NCBI RefSeq assembly: GCF_900102435.1
Contig: NZ_FNBU01000001.1
Span: 62,001 to 126,000, forward strand
Length of the DNA stretch: 64,000 nucleotides
Direction: 5' to 3'
DNA from: Sporolituus thermophilus DSM 23256
GTDB taxonomy: Bacteria > Bacillota > Negativicutes > Sporomusales > Thermosinaceae
Below are positions 60,986-64,000 of this stretch, in pieces. The position numbers and the translations under genes are program-made. A model generated the notes under the pieces. It was not told the origin of the DNA. It did no database searches and saw only the letters and a list, made by a program, of their open reading frames with translations. Numbering within the stretch: position 1 is the first letter of the stretch; each line of letters starts with the position of its first letter.

Positions 60986-61870
60986 TTAAAGCTTGGTCTT
61001 GGGCATGCCGAGCCGGAACTTGCCGCGCGTCTCAAGGCCACCCACGCCTTCCACGCCGGTAACCGAGGCGGTAATTGCATCGTTGATGTCGACCGTCTTA
61101 TTGATGGGGGTAAAAGCTACTTTCTCAGCGATGAACACCGGGTCGTAAGCATGAATAAAAATGCGGGTCGGCGAACTGGCGAAATTGGCTCCCGCTTCCA
61201 AGATTGCCTCAAAATAGGACTGACAGGCGCCAGCAAAAATGACAAGCTCGTCACGGGACGGTTCAAACTGGCGGGCGTTGCGCACCGACTGGACATAGTA
61301 TTTGGAGTTGCGATAGCTGTTAATATCGCGCCAGTCCTGCTCCTTTTTCCTGCCGCCAACTAACGCGTCGTGACCGGTAACGACGAGGATGTCAGGGCGG
61401 TATTCCTGCAGCAGGGGAATAATCATCTCCGGCTGCTTGGACTCCTCAATCCATTTTCCGTGGGCCTCAATATTAAGCTGACTGTAGGTCTTGAGACACA
61501 TTCTTAAGTATTCTTCGTCGCCGTCAATATGCAGGACCCGCCCTGGACAATCAAAAAAATCAAATTTTTTGGCGGCCTCACCCCGGGACATTTCCCGCTG
61601 TTCCCGCTCCAGGCTGCGACGCTGCATCACCCGTTTGAGACTTTCGTTATGCATGCTCTCCATCCGGACAATTTCGTTGCGCAAATGCTCGGCGTCAATG
61701 CGCTGCACATCATCGAGCGGCGCGTCGGCTAACAGCCGTAAATGGAGCCCCTTTAAAATGCAGTGCCTAACGCCTGCCTCGTCGCTGAAAATATCAGTCA
61801 CTTTAAAGACAATATCGCCGCCATGCGATTTGCGAATCACTAGGTCGCCAACAGCTATCGACACAGTCAC
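60986..61870 (-). CDS. yabG: Sporulation peptidase YabG
   Basis: A 294-residue YabG: N-terminal SH3-like region (GDLVIRKSHGGDIVFKV) and peptidase domain with likely catalytic His in VVTGHDAL and Cys in FAGACQSYFEAI. It processes spore coat proteins in the mother cell (sigmaK in B. subtilis). GTG 61870 follows GGGAGGG. The order rnmV-rsmA-yabG is conserved in Firmicutes. Confidence 0.96.
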   Translation of the reverse strand: MTVSIAVGDLVIRKSHGGDIVFKVTDIFSDEAGVRHCILKGLHLRLLADAPLDDVQRIDAEHLRNEIVRMESMHNESLKRVMQRRSLEREQREMSRGEAAKKFDFFDCPGRVLHIDGDEEYLRMCLKTYSQLNIEAHGKWIEESKQPEMIIPLLQEYRPDILVVTGHDALVGGRKKEQDWRDINSYRNSKYYVQSVRNARQFEPSRDELVIFAGACQSYFEAILEAGANFASSPTRIFIHAYDPVFIAEKVAFTPINKTVDINDAITASVTGVEGVGGLETRGKFRLGMPKTKL

Positions 61871-61888
61871 CCCTCCCTCCCATTACTA

Positions 61889-61897
61889 CATACTATG
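61889..61897 (-). promoter_or_regulatory. SigmaK-like -10 element upstream of yabG
   Basis: On the minus strand CATAGTATG differs from CATANNNTA by one base; it lies ~20 bases before the yabG start. The -35 region is not clear. Confidence 0.4.
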
Positions 61898-62062
61898 TGA
61901 CATGGCAAGCGATTGCTACTTAAAGGAGCAGACGCTTTTTCCCGCCCGGCAGGGTAGCAATCGACAAGAGTTCCCAATATACTGTAGTAAGCTCGGAGGA
62001 GCGGTTCCGGCTGTGGGTTCGCGCTTACAGCCTTGCAGGATTTCCAACGAGGTGATGGGCAC

Positions 62063-62857
62063 ATGATAACCGTAGTCGTTCCAGCCAAGAACGAAGCCGG
62101 CCGCATCACCACGGTGCTGCAAAACTTGGGAACCCTGCCGATCGATCACATTATTCTGGTATGCAACGGCTCTAAAGACGGCACTATGCAGGAAGTTTTG
62201 CAGATGCGGCTGCCAAAACTGCAGATCATCTATTTTGAGGAATGTCTGGGCATCGATGTCCCTCGCGCCATCGGCGCCAAAATGGCCTTGACTTTAGGCA
62301 GCGATGTCGTCGCTTTTGTAGATGGTGACATGGTCGGCACCTTCATCGAAAACTTGATGGAATTAGTTGACGGCGTTCTGCTAAAGCACCTCGACATGGC
62401 GCTGACAAACTGCTACCCATCGCCACCGCGCCACGTTGAACGCTATAACCCAACTTTTCAATGGCGACTCAACCTCAACAAAGAACTCGGACTGGATAAA
62501 AAAATCAGCTTGGCCACCCCGGCCCACGGCCCCCACGCCGTTTCCCGCCGGCTCTTGGAAACCATCCCCATGCGGGAACTGGCCATCCCACCGGTGGCTA
62601 TGGCACTTGCCAGGCTGCACAAACTCCGCATTGATATCGCCACCACCATCCCCCACTATCGGCTAGGGTCTTCCATCAAGAATCAAATCCATACCAACAA
62701 AATCATCGACACTATTGTCGGCGACTGTTTGGAAGCCATCGCCGTCTTTCACGGTCAGCCGCGGACCCGTCAATGGCAGCACAAAACCTATATCGGCTAC
62801 CATAGTGACCGCCGCTTTGACCTTATTGACCTTTTTCTCAGCCCCAAAAAAGAGTAA
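62063..62857 (+). CDS. Family 2-like glycosyltransferase
   Basis: A 264-residue GT-A glycosyltransferase: VVVPAKNEAGRITTVLQNL at the start and a DGD (DxD) metal site in VVAFVDGDMVGT. Related to glucosyl-3-phosphoglycerate synthase-like enzymes. It is convergent with rsmA, is inserted into the otherwise conserved rsmA-yabG order, and is divergent from yabG. ATG 62063 follows GAGGTGATGGG. Substrate unknown; a spore or envelope glycan is possible. Confidence 0.85.
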   Translation: MITVVVPAKNEAGRITTVLQNLGTLPIDHIILVCNGSKDGTMQEVLQMRLPKLQIIYFEECLGIDVPRAIGAKMALTLGSDVVAFVDGDMVGTFIENLMELVDGVLLKHLDMALTNCYPSPPRHVERYNPTFQWRLNLNKELGLDKKISLATPAHGPHAVSRRLLETIPMRELAIPPVAMALARLHKLRIDIATTIPHYRLGSSIKNQIHTNKIIDTIVGDCLEAIAVFHGQPRTRQWQHKTYIGYHSDRRFDLIDLFLSPKKE

Positions 62858-62865
62858 GAAAAAGG

Positions 62866-62901
62866 CAAAGTCCCTGTTTCCGCGTGGAAACAGGGACTTT
62901 G
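62866..62901. terminator. Bidirectional terminator between the glycosyltransferase and rsmA
   Basis: A 16-bp perfect stem (62866-62881 with 62886-62901, loop GCGT). It overlaps the last bases before the rsmA stop at 62902 and serves both convergent genes. Confidence 0.92.
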
Positions 62902-63753
62902 CTATTGCTGAGCAGTCCAGGCGTTCGCCAGGGCGGCAAACTCCGCCAATGTGAGCGTCTCGCCGCGCCGACTGCCGTCGATACCGGTCCGGCGCAGCAT
63001 GTCGGCCACTACATCTTTGGCAATACCACCGCCTTTCAAGGCATTGGCCAGCGTCTTGCGCCGCTGGGCAAAAGCAGCTTTAACGACGCGGAAGAAGGCC
63101 TTTTCATCGGTCACGGACACCGGGGGCTCTGGCCGCACGATGCAGCGGATAACTGCCGATTCGACCGCCGGCGCAGGGATAAACGCCTGCGGCGGAACAA
63201 TAAACATAATTTCCGGCTGGGTATAAAACTGTACGGCTACCGACAAAGCGCCGTAGTCTTTGCTGCCAGGGGCAGCCACCATGCGCTCGGCTACTTCCTT
63301 TTGCACCATCGTCACCATAAGTTCGACGGGCAGCCGCTCTTCCAGCAGGCGCATAATGATCGGGGTTGTAATATAATAGGGCAAATTGGCAATAACTTTA
63401 AACTTTTCCGCCTTTATTTCCCGGGAAATGTCGATGCGGAGAATATCGCCATGAATGACGCGCACATTGTCATATCCCGCCAGCGTTTTTGCCAATACAT
63501 CCAGTAATTGCCGGTCGAGTTCGACAGCCGTCACGTTCGCGCCGGCTTCGGCCAAGCCTTGCGTCAGGGTGCCGATTCCCGGCCCGATTTCCAGCACCGC
63601 CTCGCCCGGTTTTACCGCTGCGGCCGCGACGATGCCGTCCACTACCTGCTCATTGACCAGAAAATTTTGCCCCAGTTTTTTACTCGTCTGAATGCCAAAA
63701 GTTTTCAGGATGTGGAGCGTTACGTCCCGTTTGGCAATTTTAGGCTGAATCAT
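62902..63753 (-). CDS. rsmA: 16S rRNA dimethyladenosine transferase
   Basis: A 283-residue KsgA/RsmA that dimethylates two adenines near the 3' end of 16S rRNA. KKLGQNFLVNEQVVDGIV, SAM motif LEIGPGIGTLTQGL and catalytic NLPYYITTPI are diagnostic. ATG 63753 follows GGAGGCGG and overlaps the rnmV end by 14 bases; the longer open frame is rnmV in another frame. Confidence 0.97.
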   Translation of the reverse strand: MIQPKIAKRDVTLHILKTFGIQTSKKLGQNFLVNEQVVDGIVAAAAVKPGEAVLEIGPGIGTLTQGLAEAGANVTAVELDRQLLDVLAKTLAGYDNVRVIHGDILRIDISREIKAEKFKVIANLPYYITTPIIMRLLEERLPVELMVTMVQKEVAERMVAAPGSKDYGALSVAVQFYTQPEIMFIVPPQAFIPAPAVESAVIRCIVRPEPPVSVTDEKAFFRVVKAAFAQRRKTLANALKGGGIAKDVVADMLRRTGIDGSRRGETLTLAEFAALANAWTAQQ

Positions 63754-64000
63754 TTGCCGCCTCCAATTCTGACAGGGCCTTAATAAACTCGGCGCGGGTG
63801 ACGCCGTAGTAGTTAAGCCGGCGCAAGAAGGTTTTGGCGTTGGCAAAGCCAATCCCCAGTCTGGCGCCCACGGCGGCCCGGCGGGCTGACGCTTCGGGGG
63901 CACCGGTAAGCCGCGCCGTCACCAGGTCCCGCCAGGTGAACTCCTCTACCGGCCGCCACTCCTGGGTGCGAACCTTGGCCAAGGCCGCGCGGATTGCCGC
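63740..64000 (-). CDS. rnmV: Ribonuclease M5 C-terminal part (5' end outside window)
   Basis: The last 86 codons of a gene that enters from the right edge. The segment WRDLVTARLTGAPEASARRAAVGARLGIGFANAKTFLRRLNYYGVTRAEF is the DUF4093 C-terminal domain of RnmV, which matures 5S rRNA. The catalytic Toprim domain is expected outside the window. Overlaps the rsmA start, as usual for this pair. Confidence 0.9.
   Translation of the reverse strand, partial: AAIRAALAKVRTQEWRPVEEFTWRDLVTARLTGAPEASARRAAVGARLGIGFANAKTFLRRLNYYGVTRAEFIKALSELEAANDSA

Noticed and set aside
1-64000. tRNA, rRNA, prophage or integrated plasmid genes
   Set aside because: None were recognised by eye on either strand; a tRNA scan would be needed to exclude a missed tRNA.

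Overview
The window looks like chromosome of a spore-forming, Gram-negative-staining Firmicute (Negativicutes, most likely Sporomusaceae). Spore genes are present: yabG, a spoVAD homologue with a DUF1657 partner, and two SPOCS/DUF3794 proteins. So is an outer-membrane cobalamin system: a TonB-dependent BtuB-like receptor with BtuF, BtuC and BtuD behind a cobalamin riboswitch. A spore-former that needs a TonB receptor is a diderm Firmicute. The gene order rnmV-rsmA-yabG and ispE-purR-glmU-prs-pth matches the Firmicute block near the replication origin. I cannot name the species. I found no rRNA, tRNA, CRISPR array, transposase or prophage.

Layout. (1) 1-17.6 kb is accessory metabolism: a cut-off PrpR-type sigma54 activator; an L,D-transpeptidase; the remains of a sugar-acid operon (GntR, FGGY kinase, 2-hydroxyacid dehydrogenase, and an in-frame TRAP DctM/SDR chimera); a DASS transporter; then an operon of DASS transporter, LarA-type racemase and aconitase-like LeuC/LeuD subunits. 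This last operon is preceded by a sigma54 promoter that matches consensus, and a second PrpR-type activator is divergent to it. A UPF0210/ACT pair and comEB follow. (2) 17.7-30 kb: a YetF-like protein, the btu operon and riboswitch, a SpoVAD/DUF1657 operon with two acyl-CoA-dehydratase-activase-like (DUF2229) proteins, a SatP transporter, a glyoxylate/hydroxypyruvate reductase and a methyltransferase. (3) 30-55 kb is a long minus-strand housekeeping run: upp, glyA, rpiB, a Tyr/Arg phosphatase, mntP, Sua5, prmC, prfA, rpmE, pth, prs, glmU, ilvA, purR, ispE, cheW, and a cyanophycin synthetase/cyanophycinase pair. (4) 53.6-64 kb: a second L,D-transpeptidase, a HipA-like kinase, a Clp-fold membrane protease, SPOCS proteins, YitT, EamA, a Cys-rich small protein, a CAP-domain protein, yabG, a glycosyltransferase, rsmA and the end of rnmV.

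How genes work together. The sigma54 operon would import a di- or tricarboxylate, invert a 2-hydroxy acid centre (LarA) and dehydrate or hydrate it (LeuCD-like). PrpR-like sensors fit control by an organic acid. Vitamin B12 uptake is feedback-controlled by the riboswitch. Cyanophycin synthesis and breakdown are encoded as one transcription unit.

Non-genic structure. Intergenic regions carry two kinds of repeat that ordinary annotation would miss. One is a set of 7-bp tandem repeats at three gene ends or intergenic sites; one of these supplies a stop codon and what looks like an intrinsic terminator. The other is a family of large palindromic elements whose hairpin cores differ by paired (compensating) base changes, including one element of about 350 bp with long imperfect terminal inverted repeats.
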